Part shown: one piece after another, positions 27,490-36,014 of the stretch
Numbering within the stretch: position 1 is the first letter of the stretch
Layout of the letters: every line of letters starts with the position of its first letter
DNA from: Yoonia sp.
GTDB lineage: Bacteria > Pseudomonadota > Alphaproteobacteria > Rhodobacterales > Rhodobacteraceae
Assembly: GCA_029250945.1 (NCBI GenBank)
Contig: JAQXEG010000030.1
Coordinates: 1 to 64,000, forward strand
Direction: 5' to 3'
DNA: 64,000 nucleotides
Program-made: the position numbers and the translations under genes
The notes under the pieces: model-generated
Databases searched by the model: none
Told to the model about the DNA's origin: nothing
The model's input: only the letters and a program-made list of their open reading frames with translations

Positions 27490-27906
27490 ATGATTTCTTA
27501 CGTCACCATCGGCGCCGAAGATTTGGACGCGGCCAAGCGGTTCTATAATGCTGTCCTGCCCGCGCTAGGCTATATGCAGACCGAGGGACCAGAGGGGTTA
27601 AGTTATGCGCTGCCAATGCCAGACGGCATCCAGCGAGTTCTGCCCGATTTTTACGTCAAACCGACATTTAACGGCGCCGCCGCAACCGCGGGCAATGGTG
27701 CAATGGTCGCGTTTGAAGCCCACGATCAAAAACAGGTCAGCGCCCTGCATGCGGCCGCACTAAACGCGGGCGGCACGGACGAAGGCGCACCCGGATTTCG
27801 GCCCAATTACAGCCCAAGGTTTTACGTCGGATATCTGCGCGACCCGCAAGGGAACAAGATCGCGCTCTATTCCAGCCACCCCGATGATCCGACACGCGAC
27901 GGATAG
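27490..27906 (+). CDS. VOC family (glyoxalase/dioxygenase fold) protein
   Basis: The 138 residues begin [28 protein letters not shown], the first beta-alpha-beta-beta module with the D-x-A-x-x-F-Y signature of VOC proteins. The second half ends [21 protein letters not shown], where DPxGN precedes the last strand and the metal-ligand glutamate is absent or replaced. The start at ATG 27490 is chosen over the earlier 27400 because the fold begins there. Substrate unknown. It is the first gene before hisB, separated by 61 nt. Confidence 0.85.
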   Translation: MISYVTIGAEDLDAAKRFYNAVLPALGYMQTEGPEGLSYALPMPDGIQRVLPDFYVKPTFNGAAATAGNGAMVAFEAHDQKQVSALHAAALNAGGTDEGAPGFRPNYSPRFYVGYLRDPQGNKIALYSSHPDDPTRDG

Positions 27907-27967
27907 CGGCTTGGCTGTCTCGTACGCTTTGCCTATAACACGGACAAATGATAGCCGGAGCTACCCC

Positions 27968-28555
27968 ATGCGCACAGCCACGATCACACGAAAAACCGCC
28001 GAAACCGATATTTCTGTTGAACTGAACCTCGACGGGACAGGCGTTTACGACAACCAGACAGGTGTCGGCTTTTTTGATCACATGCTGGATCAGCTGTCAC
28101 GCCATGCGTTGATCGACATGACAGTGCGTGCGACGGGTGATTTGCACATCGACGACCACCACACGGTCGAGGACGTGGGCATTGCCATCGGCCAAGCCTT
28201 GACGGCCGCAATGGGCGACAAGAAAGGCATCGTGCGTTACGGATCATGCCACCTTGCGATGGATGATGCACAAGTGCGCTGTGCGCTTGATCTGTCTGCG
28301 CGGCCCTATCTGATTTGCAATCTTGATCTACCCTTTGGCAAAATCGGCACGTTTGACACCGAACTTGTCCGCGAATTTTTCCAAGCTTTGTCCACCCACG
28401 GGGGAATCACGCTGCATATTGACCGACTGCACGGGTTCAACGCGCACCACATTGTTGAGGCCGCGTTCAAATCCGTGGCGCGGGCGCTGCGCGACGCGCT
28501 GGCAACCGATCCGCGCAAGGCAGACGCCATTCCATCGACCAAAGGCGCACTATGA
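27968..28555 (+). CDS. hisB: Imidazoleglycerol-phosphate dehydratase HisB
   Basis: Catalyses the sixth step of histidine synthesis, dehydration of IGP to imidazole acetol-phosphate. The 195 residues have the duplicated metal-binding motifs [15 protein letters not shown] and [14 protein letters not shown] in the first half, and [28 protein letters not shown] in the second. ATG 27968, preceded by GGAG, gives the standard [13 protein letters not shown] start. It is the monofunctional form, without a phosphatase domain. hisH follows after 40 nt. Confidence 0.97.
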   Translation: MRTATITRKTAETDISVELNLDGTGVYDNQTGVGFFDHMLDQLSRHALIDMTVRATGDLHIDDHHTVEDVGIAIGQALTAAMGDKKGIVRYGSCHLAMDDAQVRCALDLSARPYLICNLDLPFGKIGTFDTELVREFFQALSTHGGITLHIDRLHGFNAHHIVEAAFKSVARALRDALATDPRKADAIPSTKGAL

Positions 28556-28595
28556 GTATTTGGAAAAATGCGAGTGCATATTTGCGGGCTGAACC

Positions 28596-29228
28596 ATGAC
28601 CACGGTTTTGATTGACTACGACAGCGGTAATTTGCATTCGGCGCAAAAGGCGTTTGAGCGTATGACGGTCGAGTTCGGCGGCGGGGATGTGGTCGTGACA
28701 TCCGACCCTGACGTGGTGGCGCGTGCGGACCGTGTTGTTTTGCCCGGCGACGGCGCGTTTCCCCATTGCCGTGGTGAGTTATTTGGCAGGACCGCCCTGG
28801 CCGAGGCGATTGCAGATGCCGTCACCACCCGTGCAGTCCCCTTTCTGGGAATTTGCGTCGGTATGCAGATGTTGGCCACAACAGGCCATGAATATGCGCC
28901 CACCCCCGGTTTTGATTGGATCAGCGGTGATATCCGCCCCATCAATGCGCCCGGTCAGAAAATCCCGCATATGGGCTGGAACGATCTGGTGATTGAAACA
29001 CCCCATCCGGTTCTGGATGGCATCAAGACAGGCGATCACGCCTATTTTGTGCATTCCTATGCGATGGATGTTGCCAATCCGGACGAGCGTTTGGCCCATG
29101 TTGATTACGCCGGCGACATCACCGCTATTGTAGGCCGCGACAACATCCTCGGGATGCAATTCCATCCTGAAAAAAGCCAAAATACCGGCCTGCGCATGAT
29201 CGGGAATTTTCTGCGCTGGCGGCCCTAA
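28596..29228 (+). CDS. hisH: Imidazole glycerol phosphate synthase glutaminase subunit HisH
   Basis: Class I glutamine amidotransferase of 210 residues that feeds ammonia to HisF. The oxyanion and catalytic cysteine segment FLGICVGMQMLATTGHE is at about residue 83-99. PHMGWNDL is at about 127, the YFVHSYAMD region at about 150, and the catalytic His/Glu pair in MQFHPEKSQ at about 187. It lies 40 nt after hisB. Its partner hisF is 3 kb downstream on the same strand, with three opposite-strand genes between. Its end overlaps the convergent pabC-like gene by 4 nt. Confidence 0.97.
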   Translation: MTTVLIDYDSGNLHSAQKAFERMTVEFGGGDVVVTSDPDVVARADRVVLPGDGAFPHCRGELFGRTALAEAIADAVTTRAVPFLGICVGMQMLATTGHEYAPTPGFDWISGDIRPINAPGQKIPHMGWNDLVIETPHPVLDGIKTGDHAYFVHSYAMDVANPDERLAHVDYAGDITAIVGRDNILGMQFHPEKSQNTGLRMIGNFLRWRP

Positions 29229-29857
29229 ATCACACGTGCGGGGATCAAGCCCCGCAAGGAATTGCCAACGTATATCCGCGGTGACTGGACAAGATCATCC
29301 CATGTCAGATAACCAGCTTCGGCCCGGTTATCTGCGATCATTTTCGCCCGCAATATACCCGGTAATGCGCCGTCACTGACGGGCGGTGTGCGCAGGATGC
29401 CATCGACCTCAACAAAGACATTGGTGATTGTGCCCTCGGCTAAATGACCGTTTCCATTGATGAATATCAGCTCATCCACGCCAGCGGGCAGTGCTGCGCG
29501 TGCGTCATCATAGATTGCCCTATGTGTGGTTTTGACCTGTCGCCACGGGTTTGTGGCATCCAGCACCACGGGGGCTTTTGCAATGATCCAGCTACCGGGA
29601 TTGGCGGCCATCGGGGCCGACGTTATTGCCACCTGCCCCGTCTGATCAATAGTCAGGCGGACGCGGGATGGGCCGTCAAACCGCAATGAAGGGATAGCAT
29701 CCAAGGCAGCCAAATCCGGATCAATGCCTAAGCGCTGACACGTCACCAAAAGCCGTGCGTGATGCGGAGGCCAGCCGGCAGGGCCGTCGGACCCCGCACC
29801 AAAGGTTTCAATGACTTTTAGGTCTGGGAGGCAAGTTTCGCGAAACGCGCTTTCCAT
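29225..29857 (-). CDS. pabC: Aminotransferase class IV (4-amino-4-deoxychorismate lyase-like)
   Basis: PLP fold-type IV protein of 210 residues, probably releasing pyruvate from aminodeoxychorismate to give p-aminobenzoate for folate synthesis. Features are IETFGAG near the start, an HHARL segment (about residue 31-35), the lysine in VKTTHRAIYDDARAAL (about 105) and LIFINGNGHLAEGTITNVFVE (about 128-148), with the family's E-G-x-x-x-N element. It overlaps the end of pabB by 40 nt, so the two are coupled. Function is assigned from the pabB context. Confidence 0.85.
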   Translation of the reverse strand: MESAFRETCLPDLKVIETFGAGSDGPAGWPPHHARLLVTCQRLGIDPDLAALDAIPSLRFDGPSRVRLTIDQTGQVAITSAPMAANPGSWIIAKAPVVLDATNPWRQVKTTHRAIYDDARAALPAGVDELIFINGNGHLAEGTITNVFVEVDGILRTPPVSDGALPGILRAKMIADNRAEAGYLTWDDLVQSPRIYVGNSLRGLIPARVI

Positions 29858-30942
29858 AAGGCTTCCTCATATTCGGCCTCTGCTGTGCTGTCATGCACGA
29901 TACCACCGCCGACGTTCAGGCGCACGTCACCACCTTGATCCACCATCAGCGTGCGGATCGCCACGTTGAAGCCCATCGGACCAGCGGGATCAATCCAGCC
30001 AATCGCACCGCAATAGGCATCGCGCGGCGCGCCCTCTAGCTCTGCGATGATCTGCATGGCCCGGATTTTGGGCGCGCCCGTAATGGACCCAGATGGGAAA
30101 AGTGCAGCAAACAAATCGGGCAGCGAAACATCGGGCCGTAGTTGGGCCTGCACCTCTGACGTCATTTGGTGCACGGTTTCATAGGTTTCGATCGAAAAGA
30201 GCTTTGGCACCTTCACCGACCCGATTTCAGCAAGCCTGCCGACATCATTGCGCAGCAAATCGACGATCATCAGATTCTCAGCCCGGTTCTTTTCTGACAT
30301 CATCAGCCAGTTTTTATTGGCATGATCCATCTGCGGCGACGCGCCACGCGGCATTGTCCCCTTCATCGGGCGGGTCTTGATTAGCCCTGTATCATCGACC
30401 TTGAAAAACAGCTCTGGCGAGCGGGACAGCAGCACCGTATCACCCAAATCGACATAGGCCCCAAAGCCAACCGGCTGGCGCGATTTTAGCGCCGCATATA
30501 GATCGGCGGGATGCCCCGTCATCTTGGCTGTCATCGGAAAAGTGAAATTCGCCTGATAAATATCACCGGCGGCGATATAATCCTTCAACGTGGCCATCGC
30601 GGCGGCGTAGCGGTCAAAATCCCAGTCAGGCATAGGTGCGGACAAGGTCGGAACAGTTCCCATGGACGCGGGCCCATCAGACGACACGGGCGTATCGAAC
30701 ACCCCGAATTGCAGCAAAGGCAAGCGCCGCCCGTCCGGCATTAGATCACGCAGCTTGCCCGAGAATGCGTAACCCAATTCATAGCTGGCAACACCCGCCA
30801 ACCAATGCCCCGCATAACGCGCCGCTTGCATGGCGGCCAAAACATCAGGCACCTCGGACATATCATGCGCAACCAGCACGTCATGCGCATCGGTAAATGC
30901 GGTGCCGGTGTCCAGCGGACCCTTGTCAAAAATGATATCCAT
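29818..30942 (-). CDS. pabB: Aminodeoxychorismate synthase component I PabB
   Basis: Chorismate-binding enzyme converting chorismate to 4-amino-4-deoxychorismate for folate. The 374 residues show GDIYQANFTFPM (about residue 132), RPMKGTMPRGASP (about 195), ENLMIVDLLRNDVGR (about 220) and the family signature SGSITGAPKIRAMQII (about 290). ATG 30942 is preferred to the GTG one codon earlier. It is co-oriented with pabC, its end overlapping that gene's start. The pair sits between hisH and hisA on the opposite strand. Confidence 0.93.
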   Translation of the reverse strand: MDIIFDKGPLDTGTAFTDAHDVLVAHDMSEVPDVLAAMQAARYAGHWLAGVASYELGYAFSGKLRDLMPDGRRLPLLQFGVFDTPVSSDGPASMGTVPTLSAPMPDWDFDRYAAAMATLKDYIAAGDIYQANFTFPMTAKMTGHPADLYAALKSRQPVGFGAYVDLGDTVLLSRSPELFFKVDDTGLIKTRPMKGTMPRGASPQMDHANKNWLMMSEKNRAENLMIVDLLRNDVGRLAEIGSVKVPKLFSIETYETVHQMTSEVQAQLRPDVSLPDLFAALFPSGSITGAPKIRAMQIIAELEGAPRDAYCGAIGWIDPAGPMGFNVAIRTLMVDQGGDVRLNVGGGIVHDSTAEAEYEEALWKARFAKLASQT

Positions 30943-31023
30943 CACGCGGTGCGTCCCAAGTTTGCGGCCTTTCTATACCTCGCGATGTAAACTGCCAACG
31001 CAGCTTTGCGACACTTGGCGCAC

Positions 31024-31059
31024 AAAAAAGGCCCCCACCCCATTCAAAGGGCGAAGGCC
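31024..31059 (-). terminator. Terminator of the DUF2147 gene
   Basis: On the minus strand GGCCTTCGCCC, a short loop and GGGGTGGGGGCC form a stem with a few mismatches. Six T follow (A-run at 31024-31029 on the plus strand). Confidence 0.75.
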
Positions 31060-31079
31060 AATGCTGAAATCAACCGGAT

Positions 31080-31469
31080 TTAGTTGACGCGAGCCCAACC
31101 TTGGGCTGCACAGATCAAGCCGCCAGCGATGCAACCCTTCAGGGTCAATGCGTTGCCGGACACGGACATTTTGCCCACATAGATCTTGTTGTTAGATGGA
31201 CGCCACACCTGACCGGCATAGGATCCATCACCGTTTGGCACCATGTCGATCACGATCTTTTTGCCTTTGTTTTCAGAGTTATACTCTGTCCCGCCGTTTT
31301 GGAACGTGCGTGTAATGGTGCCGCAATATGCGCCGCCACATGGGGCGATTGTCACATAGGCAAATGCGCCGTCATCAACTTCGGTCTGCCACACACCTTC
31401 GGCTGGATCAGCCAGTGCAGGTGTTGCAAGGGCGACAAGCGCCGCGGCTGTTTTCAAAATACGTTTCAT
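31080..31469 (-). CDS. DUF2147 secreted protein
   Basis: The 129 residues start with a Sec signal peptide (MKRILKTAAALVALATPALA, cleavage about residue 20). GVWQTEVDDGAFAYVTIAPCGGAYCGTI follows, with two cysteines positioned for a disulfide, then a beta-rich domain ending LKGCIAGGLICAAQGWARV with two more cysteines. This is the DUF2147 pattern. It is exported to the periplasm; function unknown. It has its own terminator and faces away from hisA, so promoters of both lie in 31470-31600. Confidence 0.88.
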   Translation of the reverse strand: MKRILKTAAALVALATPALADPAEGVWQTEVDDGAFAYVTIAPCGGAYCGTITRTFQNGGTEYNSENKGKKIVIDMVPNGDGSYAGQVWRPSNNKIYVGKMSVSGNALTLKGCIAGGLICAAQGWARVN

Positions 31470-31600
31470 TGGTCTTCTCCCTGTTATTGCGGATATCTTG
31501 GGGGCAAGTTACAGATTCACGCAAGACTAACGTTGGGTCCCGTTGCATTCCGTGCACCCCCATGCATAACGGGGGCAACAGCTGAAAAGGACGCAAATCC

Positions 31601-32317
31601 ATGATCCTCTACCCCGCAATCGACCTCAAAGACGGGAACGCCGTGCGCCTTGTGCACGGGGATATGGACCAGACCACCGTATTTAACGATGACCCCGCAG
31701 CACAGGCCAAGGAATTTGTGGCCGCAGGCTGCGAATGGCTGCACCTTGTTGACCTAAACGGCGCCTTCGCGGGCGAGCCGGTGAACGCCGCCCCTGTGGA
31801 GGCGATCCTAGCCGCCTGCCCCGTCCCCGCCCAGCTTGGCGGCGGTATCCGCGATATGAAAACGATTGAGCGGTGGATCGATCGTGGCCTCGCCCGCGTC
31901 ATCCTTGGCACCGTGGCGGTTGAGAACCCCGATCTGGTGCGCGAAGCCGCCGCCGCATTCCCCGGCAAGGTTGCCGTGGGCCTGGATGCGCGCAACGGTT
32001 TTGTCGCCACACGTGGCTGGGCCGAAGAAACCGACATCCAAGTTGTGGACCTCGCCAAACAGTTCGAGGACGCAGGCATTGCCGCTATCATCTACACCGA
32101 CATCTTGCGCGATGGCGCGATGAAAGGGCCCAACATCGACGCCACCGCCGCCCTCGCGCGCGCCGTCGACATTCCCGTAGTCGCATCGGGTGGCGTGTCG
32201 TCGATGGACGATCTGACCGCGATCAAGGACACTGGCGTCATCTCTGGCGCCATCTCGGGACGCGCGCTATATGACGGGGCGATTGATCTGTCTGCCGCAC
32301 TCACGTTACTGACATAA
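31601..32317 (+). CDS. hisA: HisA, ProFAR isomerase
   Basis: TIM-barrel isomerase for the fourth histidine step, converting ProFAR to PRFAR. The 238 residues begin [21 protein letters not shown], with the catalytic Asp in [25 protein letters not shown] lies at about residue 78, [13 protein letters not shown] at about 163 and [11 protein letters not shown] at about 190, the two phosphate-binding ends of the barrel. hisF follows after 1 nt and hisE overlaps hisF, so hisA-hisF-hisE form a tight operon. Confidence 0.97.
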   Translation: MILYPAIDLKDGNAVRLVHGDMDQTTVFNDDPAAQAKEFVAAGCEWLHLVDLNGAFAGEPVNAAPVEAILAACPVPAQLGGGIRDMKTIERWIDRGLARVILGTVAVENPDLVREAAAAFPGKVAVGLDARNGFVATRGWAEETDIQVVDLAKQFEDAGIAAIIYTDILRDGAMKGPNIDATAALARAVDIPVVASGGVSSMDDLTAIKDTGVISGAISGRALYDGAIDLSAALTLLT

Positions 32318-32318
32318 C

Positions 32319-33080
32319 ATGCTAAAAACCCGTATCATCCCCTGCCTTGATGTCGCCGAAGGGCGCACCGTCAAAGGCGTGAACTTCGTTGATCTGATCG
32401 ACGCAGGCGATCCCGTCGAACAGGCCATCGCCTATAACGCCGCGGGCGCGGATGAGCTATGTTTCCTCGACATCAAGGCCACTGTTGAAAACCGCGGCAC
32501 AATGTTTGATCTGGCAACCCGCACGGCCGAACAGTGTTTTATGCCTCTCACGATCGGTGGTGGCGTGCGCACCCACCATGACGTGCGCGATCTGCTGCTG
32601 GCTGGGGCTGATAAGGTCAGCTTCAACTCCGCCGCCGTGGCAGACCCCAATGTGATTGAGGACGCGGCCATGCGGTTCGGTAGCCAATGCATCGTTTGCG
32701 CGATTGACGCCAAAACGGTGGCCCCCGGAAAATGGGAAATCTTCACCCACGGCGGGCGCAAGGCCACAGGCATCGACGCCGTGGCGTTCGCCAAAACTGT
32801 TGTCGCCAAAGGGGCTGGTGAAATCCTGCTCACGTCCATGGACCGTGACGGCACCAAATCAGGCTTCAACTTGCCACTGACCCGCGCGATCAGCGACGCG
32901 GTCAACGTGCCCGTCATCGCATCTGGCGGCGTGGGCACATTGGACCACTTGGTCGAAGGCGTGACCGAAGGCGGCGCATCAGCCGTCCTCGCCGCCTCTA
33001 TCTTCCACTTTGGCACCTACACCATCGCAGAGGCAAAGGCCCATATGCAGGCCGCCGGCATCGACATGAGGCTGACATGA
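32319..33080 (+). CDS. hisF: Imidazole glycerol phosphate synthase cyclase subunit HisF
   Basis: TIM-barrel cyclase that uses ammonia from HisH to make IGP and AICAR. The 253 residues start [20 protein letters not shown], with the catalytic Asp in [22 protein letters not shown] lies at about residue 78 and [18 protein letters not shown] at about 170 (second catalytic Asp). [18 protein letters not shown] follows at about 195. The start is 1 nt from the hisA stop and the end overlaps hisE by 4 nt. Confidence 0.98.
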   Translation: MLKTRIIPCLDVAEGRTVKGVNFVDLIDAGDPVEQAIAYNAAGADELCFLDIKATVENRGTMFDLATRTAEQCFMPLTIGGGVRTHHDVRDLLLAGADKVSFNSAAVADPNVIEDAAMRFGSQCIVCAIDAKTVAPGKWEIFTHGGRKATGIDAVAFAKTVVAKGAGEILLTSMDRDGTKSGFNLPLTRAISDAVNVPVIASGGVGTLDHLVEGVTEGGASAVLAASIFHFGTYTIAEAKAHMQAAGIDMRLT

Positions 33081-33394
33081 CACTCGACGATCTATTCGCT
33101 ACAATCTCGGCCCGCAAAACCGCTGACCCCGACAGCAGCTGGACCGCCAAACTTTTGTCTAAGGGTCCTGAAAAATGCGCCGAAAAGTTCGGCGAAGAGG
33201 CGATCGAGGCGATCATCGAAGCCGCAAAAGGCAACCGCGATGGCCTGACGTCAGAGGCCGCGGACGTGCTCTATCACTTGCTCGTCATGCTCGCCGCAAG
33301 CAATGTCAGCCTTGATGAAGTTATGACCGAGCTTGCAAACCGCCAAGGCACATCCGGCATCGCCGAAAAAGCGGCCCGCCATTCTTCCGAGTAA
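33077..33394 (+). CDS. hisE: Phosphoribosyl-ATP diphosphatase HisE
   Basis: Second enzyme of histidine synthesis, hydrolysing PR-ATP to PR-AMP. The 105 residues are the stand-alone HisE form, an all-alpha MazG-like fold. Metal-binding acidic residues appear in [14 protein letters not shown] (about residue 38-51) and [19 protein letters not shown] (about 56-74). It overlaps hisF by ATGA. A GC-rich REP-like inverted repeat follows its stop codon directly. Confidence 0.96.
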   Translation: MTLDDLFATISARKTADPDSSWTAKLLSKGPEKCAEKFGEEAIEAIIEAAKGNRDGLTSEAADVLYHLLVMLAASNVSLDEVMTELANRQGTSGIAEKAARHSSE

Positions 33395-33428
33395 AAATAT
33401 GCCGGGGGTTTGGGGGCAGGCCCCCAAG
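33393..33428 (+). repeat. REP-like inverted repeat, copy 1 (after hisE)
   Basis: AAATATGCCGGGGGTTTGGG continues into TTGGGGGC-AG-GCCCCCAA (arms 33410-33417 and 33420-33427). A homologous element lies on the minus strand at 41876-41912, also directly behind a stop codon. Possibly a terminator-like repeat of this lineage. Confidence 0.65.
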
Positions 33429-33456
33429 GATGTCATGTTCGGGGGCCAACCCCAAA

Positions 33457-33930
33457 TTACGATGGCAATTTGGACGAAATAACGCCCGTATTGAACCCGC
33501 CCATGCGCAACTCCCCGAACAGGCGCTGATACTCAATCTTTGGACAGCGGTTTTGCACTACATCCACACTGCGCGCTTGGGCAATGGCGGCCGCATCTTC
33601 GTTTTCCACACCAATCTGCATCCAGACTGTTTGCAAATTGGGCCACCGCGCAAGGGCTTCATCAACAATCGGTCCTACAGCATCTGATCTGCGAAAGATA
33701 TCAACCATATCAACATCATCAGGAATGCACTTTAGATCAGCATAGACTGTCTCACCGAATAGTTTTTGCCCCGCCAATCCCGGATTCACACCAATCACCC
33801 GCATACCTCTTAGCTGGAGGTAGCGCGCCACAAAATACGACGGGCGCACCGGATTGGCGGACAGGCCGACAACAGCAACAACACGCGTCCGCTTTAAAAT
33901 CTTGCCCAAGAATGCATCTGAATAAGTCAT
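33457..33930 (-). CDS. CoA-binding domain protein (YccU-like)
   Basis: The 157 residues form one CoA_binding Rossmann-like domain. RTRVVAVVGLSANPVRPSYFVARYLQ (about residue 14-40) holds the nucleotide-binding loop and the conserved R-P-S-Y. MRVIGVNPGLAGQKLFGETVYADLKCIP follows (about 43-70), then VDIFRRSDAVGPIVDEAL. Members resemble the CoA ligase alpha domain without a catalytic part. Biochemical role unknown. A terminator-flanked possible RNA lies upstream of the start. Confidence 0.88.
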   Translation of the reverse strand: MTYSDAFLGKILKRTRVVAVVGLSANPVRPSYFVARYLQLRGMRVIGVNPGLAGQKLFGETVYADLKCIPDDVDMVDIFRRSDAVGPIVDEALARWPNLQTVWMQIGVENEDAAAIAQARSVDVVQNRCPKIEYQRLFGELRMGGFNTGVISSKLPS

Positions 33931-33965
33931 GGCATCTGCCTACACGACAAGCCGCGGATTGACCC

Positions 33966-34001
33966 CATAAAAAATGCGCCCGGATCTTCATCCGGACGCA
34001 A
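33966..34001 (-). terminator. Strong rho-independent terminator
   Basis: On the minus strand TGCGTCCGGAT (34000-33990), loop GAAG, ATCCGGGCGCA (33985-33975), then TTTTTT: 11 bp with one G-U pair. It lies 118 nt beyond the YHS gene stop and before the CoA-binding gene. Confidence 0.88.
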
Positions 34002-34110
34002 GGTATGGAACGAGGGACAGAAATTTGTGAGGCGTGTTCCAGCACCTCTACCATCCGAAATGGGACCAGTTCCCTCAGATACCAGAGGCGCCCAGACAAC
34101 TGTGATCACG
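33968..34110 (-). ncRNA. Candidate structured RNA (YHS gene 3' region)
   Basis: The 120 nt between the YHS gene stop and the terminator have no credible open frame but several nested stems on the minus strand. These are GCGCCTCT with AGAGGTGC enclosing GGGA-ACTGG-TCCC, then TGGAAC with GTTCCA, then the terminator hairpin. It could be an independent sRNA or a 3'-UTR-derived one. It lacks the SRP RNA motif. No family is recognised and no clear promoter is seen. Confidence 0.4.
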
Positions 34111-34118
34111 CGTGACCC

Positions 34119-34565
34119 TTAGGCCAACGCGCTTGGCCAATTTGCATCCGCCAAAGCAATGTTGCCCGGAATATCCTGGCTCCAGATTTTGCGCGCGTTG
34201 ACTGAATAGTTCAGGTAAAGCTTGCCATCATGAATGGTCCAAGCCTCTGGATCGGACGTGGCAATAGCCCCCTTCGACATCGCATAGGCACAGTAGCCAC
34301 CATATTGCGGCGCAAACGCCTCTGGGTTGGCTTCAAACTTGGCCATATTCTCGGCCGAGGCAAACAACCAATGCGCGCCATTCCACATTAGCGCATGATC
34401 AGCTTTACCCGCGACGGGCATCATCTGGTCAAAATAGGTAACGGGGTCGGTCCCGCGAATTGCAACGCCATCTACAGCAAACACTTGCGGGGACGCGGCA
34501 AACGCAGGGCGGGCCAAAAGCGGGGTTGCTGCCAAAAGGCCAAGCACATGACGACGATTCAACAT
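34119..34565 (-). CDS. YHS domain protein with twin-arginine-like signal
   Basis: The 148 residues start at ATG 34565 behind a good AAGGAGT site; a longer reading adds only poor sequence. The leader MLNRRHVLGLLAATPLLARP has RR plus a hydrophobic stretch and an AFA-A cleavage site, so export is likely, possibly by Tat. The YHS-type domain includes VAIRGTDPVTYFDQMMPVAGK, HWLFASAENMAKFEANPEAFAPQYGGYCAYAM (about 70-100) and KLYLNYSVNARKIW. YHS domains are thought to bind metal. No catalytic role is known. Confidence 0.85.
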   Translation of the reverse strand: MLNRRHVLGLLAATPLLARPAFAASPQVFAVDGVAIRGTDPVTYFDQMMPVAGKADHALMWNGAHWLFASAENMAKFEANPEAFAPQYGGYCAYAMSKGAIATSDPEAWTIHDGKLYLNYSVNARKIWSQDIPGNIALADANWPSALA

Positions 34566-34678
34566 CTGAATACTCCTTGGGGTCGGGAAAACGATTAGTT
34601 GCATCCTAGATGCGCAACATTGGCCGCAAAACAAAGCCCCCTCGCCAAGGCGTGACAATCACGCGGCAAATGTTTCAA

Positions 34679-34987
34679 TCAAAGATTGTCTTCGATCTCG
34701 TCCCAAATCTCCTCAAACACTTTGCGACCTAAGCGTCTGAGATAGCTATCTTTCTTGGAGCGATTGCGTTTGCGATCCAGCTTGGATTTTTTACGCTTTG
34801 CCTTGGTTGGGCGGGTGGGTGCCGCCGCAGGCGCAGTCACCGGCACGGGCTGCTTTGGTAACATTTTCAAACGCCGCAACAGCGCACCATAGGTCCGGCA
34901 CGCCAGTTCGTACCGCACATCACCTGTCAGAACCAACGCGGCCTTCGTGCCACAATAACAACAGGTCGCAACTTTGGTCGCGGGCAT
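34679..34987 (-). CDS. Small basic protein with degenerate zinc ribbon
   Basis: The 102 residues have an N-terminal CCYCGTKAALVL (Cys at 9, 10 and 12) and a second knuckle ELACRTYGALL (about 28-38). A CxxCG pair would be expected in the second knuckle, but it reads CRTYG, as if Cys had become Tyr. The middle is Pro/Ala-rich, then comes a strongly basic stretch (KAKRKKSKLDRKRNRSKKD, about 65-84) and an acidic C-terminus. Nucleic-acid binding is plausible but inferred. It lies 13 nt downstream of rlmB on the same strand. Confidence 0.75.
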   Translation of the reverse strand: MPATKVATCCYCGTKAALVLTGDVRYELACRTYGALLRRLKMLPKQPVPVTAPAAAPTRPTKAKRKKSKLDRKRNRSKKDSYLRRLGRKVFEEIWDEIEDNL

Positions 34988-35000
34988 AGCTCGTGCTGTC

Positions 35001-35786
35001 CTATGTACCTTTCACAGCATATAGGGCAACCGCCGCCGCATTCGAGACGTTGAGCGACCCAAACCCGCCTGCTGCATCAATACGCACAAGCGCGTCGCAT
35101 GTCTCAAGCGTCTTTTCACGCAATCCCGGCCCTTCGGCCCCCATGACCAATGCAATTGCACGGTCGCGCTTACCTTCCACCGCGGCGTCGATTGTCTGTT
35201 CAGCAGTACCGTCCAGACCGATCACAAAGTACCCCATTTCCTTGAGGGCATTCATCGTATCCGCCAGATTGCGGACCCTCAGATAGGGTTGGCGTTCCAA
35301 CGCGCCACTAGCCGTTTTCGCCAATGCGCCTGTTTCGGGTGCTGCATGACGCTGCATCGCGACGACAGCGCGCGCGCCAAATACTTCGGCCGATCGTAGA
35401 ATCGCACCAACGTTATGCGGATCGGTAACCCTGTCTAACAGCACGATGCGCGGTGGACCGATATCTTGCGCGCCGCCCAGCGCCACGTCCTGAAGTGACC
35501 CCCAATCCAGAGGCTTGACCTCAAGCGCGGCCCCCTGATGCACAGATTGCGGATCAAGCGGTGCTGCAAATTTGCGCGGATCAGAAATCTCTGGTTCAAC
35601 CCCAGCCTGCCCCACCGCGTCGCCCAAACGATCAAGCGCATTGCGGGTCACCACAAGCCGCAGCTTTACCCGTGCAGGGTTCATCAACGCATCACGCACC
35701 GCATGCAGCCCGAACAGCCATACAGTTTCATTCGCAGCCTGCCGTTTGGCCTGTTCTTTCGCGATGACCCACTTGGGTTTTTGCAT
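35001..35786 (-). CDS. rlmB: TrmH/RlmB family 23S rRNA 2'-O-methyltransferase
   Basis: SPOUT methyltransferase of 261 residues, probably modifying G2251 of 23S rRNA. The N-terminal substrate-binding domain begins WLFGLHAVRDALMNP at about residue 24. The SPOUT knot has LLDRVTDPHNVGAILRSAEVFGA (motif 1, about 137-160), VMGAEGPGLREKTLETCD (motif 2, about 212) and GSLNVSNAAAVALY (motif 3, about 243). Its promoter region faces tRNA-Tyr. Confidence 0.92.
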   Translation of the reverse strand: MQKPKWVIAKEQAKRQAANETVWLFGLHAVRDALMNPARVKLRLVVTRNALDRLGDAVGQAGVEPEISDPRKFAAPLDPQSVHQGAALEVKPLDWGSLQDVALGGAQDIGPPRIVLLDRVTDPHNVGAILRSAEVFGARAVVAMQRHAAPETGALAKTASGALERQPYLRVRNLADTMNALKEMGYFVIGLDGTAEQTIDAAVEGKRDRAIALVMGAEGPGLREKTLETCDALVRIDAAGGFGSLNVSNAAAVALYAVKGT

Positions 35787-35891
35787 GATCTTGCTCCTCT
35801 TGGGGCTGCGCGTTGGCGCATCAAATTTCGCCCCGACCTAGCCTAGTTTCCGGCCTCTGTGAACCCGCCTGCAAAAAAGACCATTTTGCAG

Positions 35892-35920
35892 TTGACCCTA
35901 TCAGATGTGACGTTTAATCA
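35892..35920 (+). promoter_or_regulatory. Promoter candidate for tRNA-Tyr
   Basis: TTGACC (35892-35897), 17-nt spacer, TAATCA (35915-35920), 10 nt before the mature tRNA. The rest of the 35787-36133 gap holds the tRNA, the rlmB promoter region and no further gene. Confidence 0.6.
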
Positions 35921-35930
35921 GCGCCGTAGT

Positions 35931-36014
35931 GGGCGACAGGCCGCAAGGTGTGGCAGGGGACTGTAACTCCCTCGCGGAGACGCACGCCTGGTTCGATTCC
36001 AGGGTCGCCCACCA
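35931..36014 (+). tRNA. tRNA-Tyr (anticodon GTA)
   Basis: Class II tRNA of 84 nt. Acceptor GGGCGAC pairs with GTCGCCC. The anticodon stem GGGGA/TCCCT has loop CTGTAAC (GTA). A long variable arm follows, then T-arm CCTGG/CCAGG with TTCGATT. CCA is encoded. Confidence 0.97.

Noticed and set aside
33968-34110. SRP RNA or 6S RNA at 34 kb
   Set aside because: The SRP apical motif GGAAG/GCAGCA is missing, and the length and fold do not match 6S RNA.
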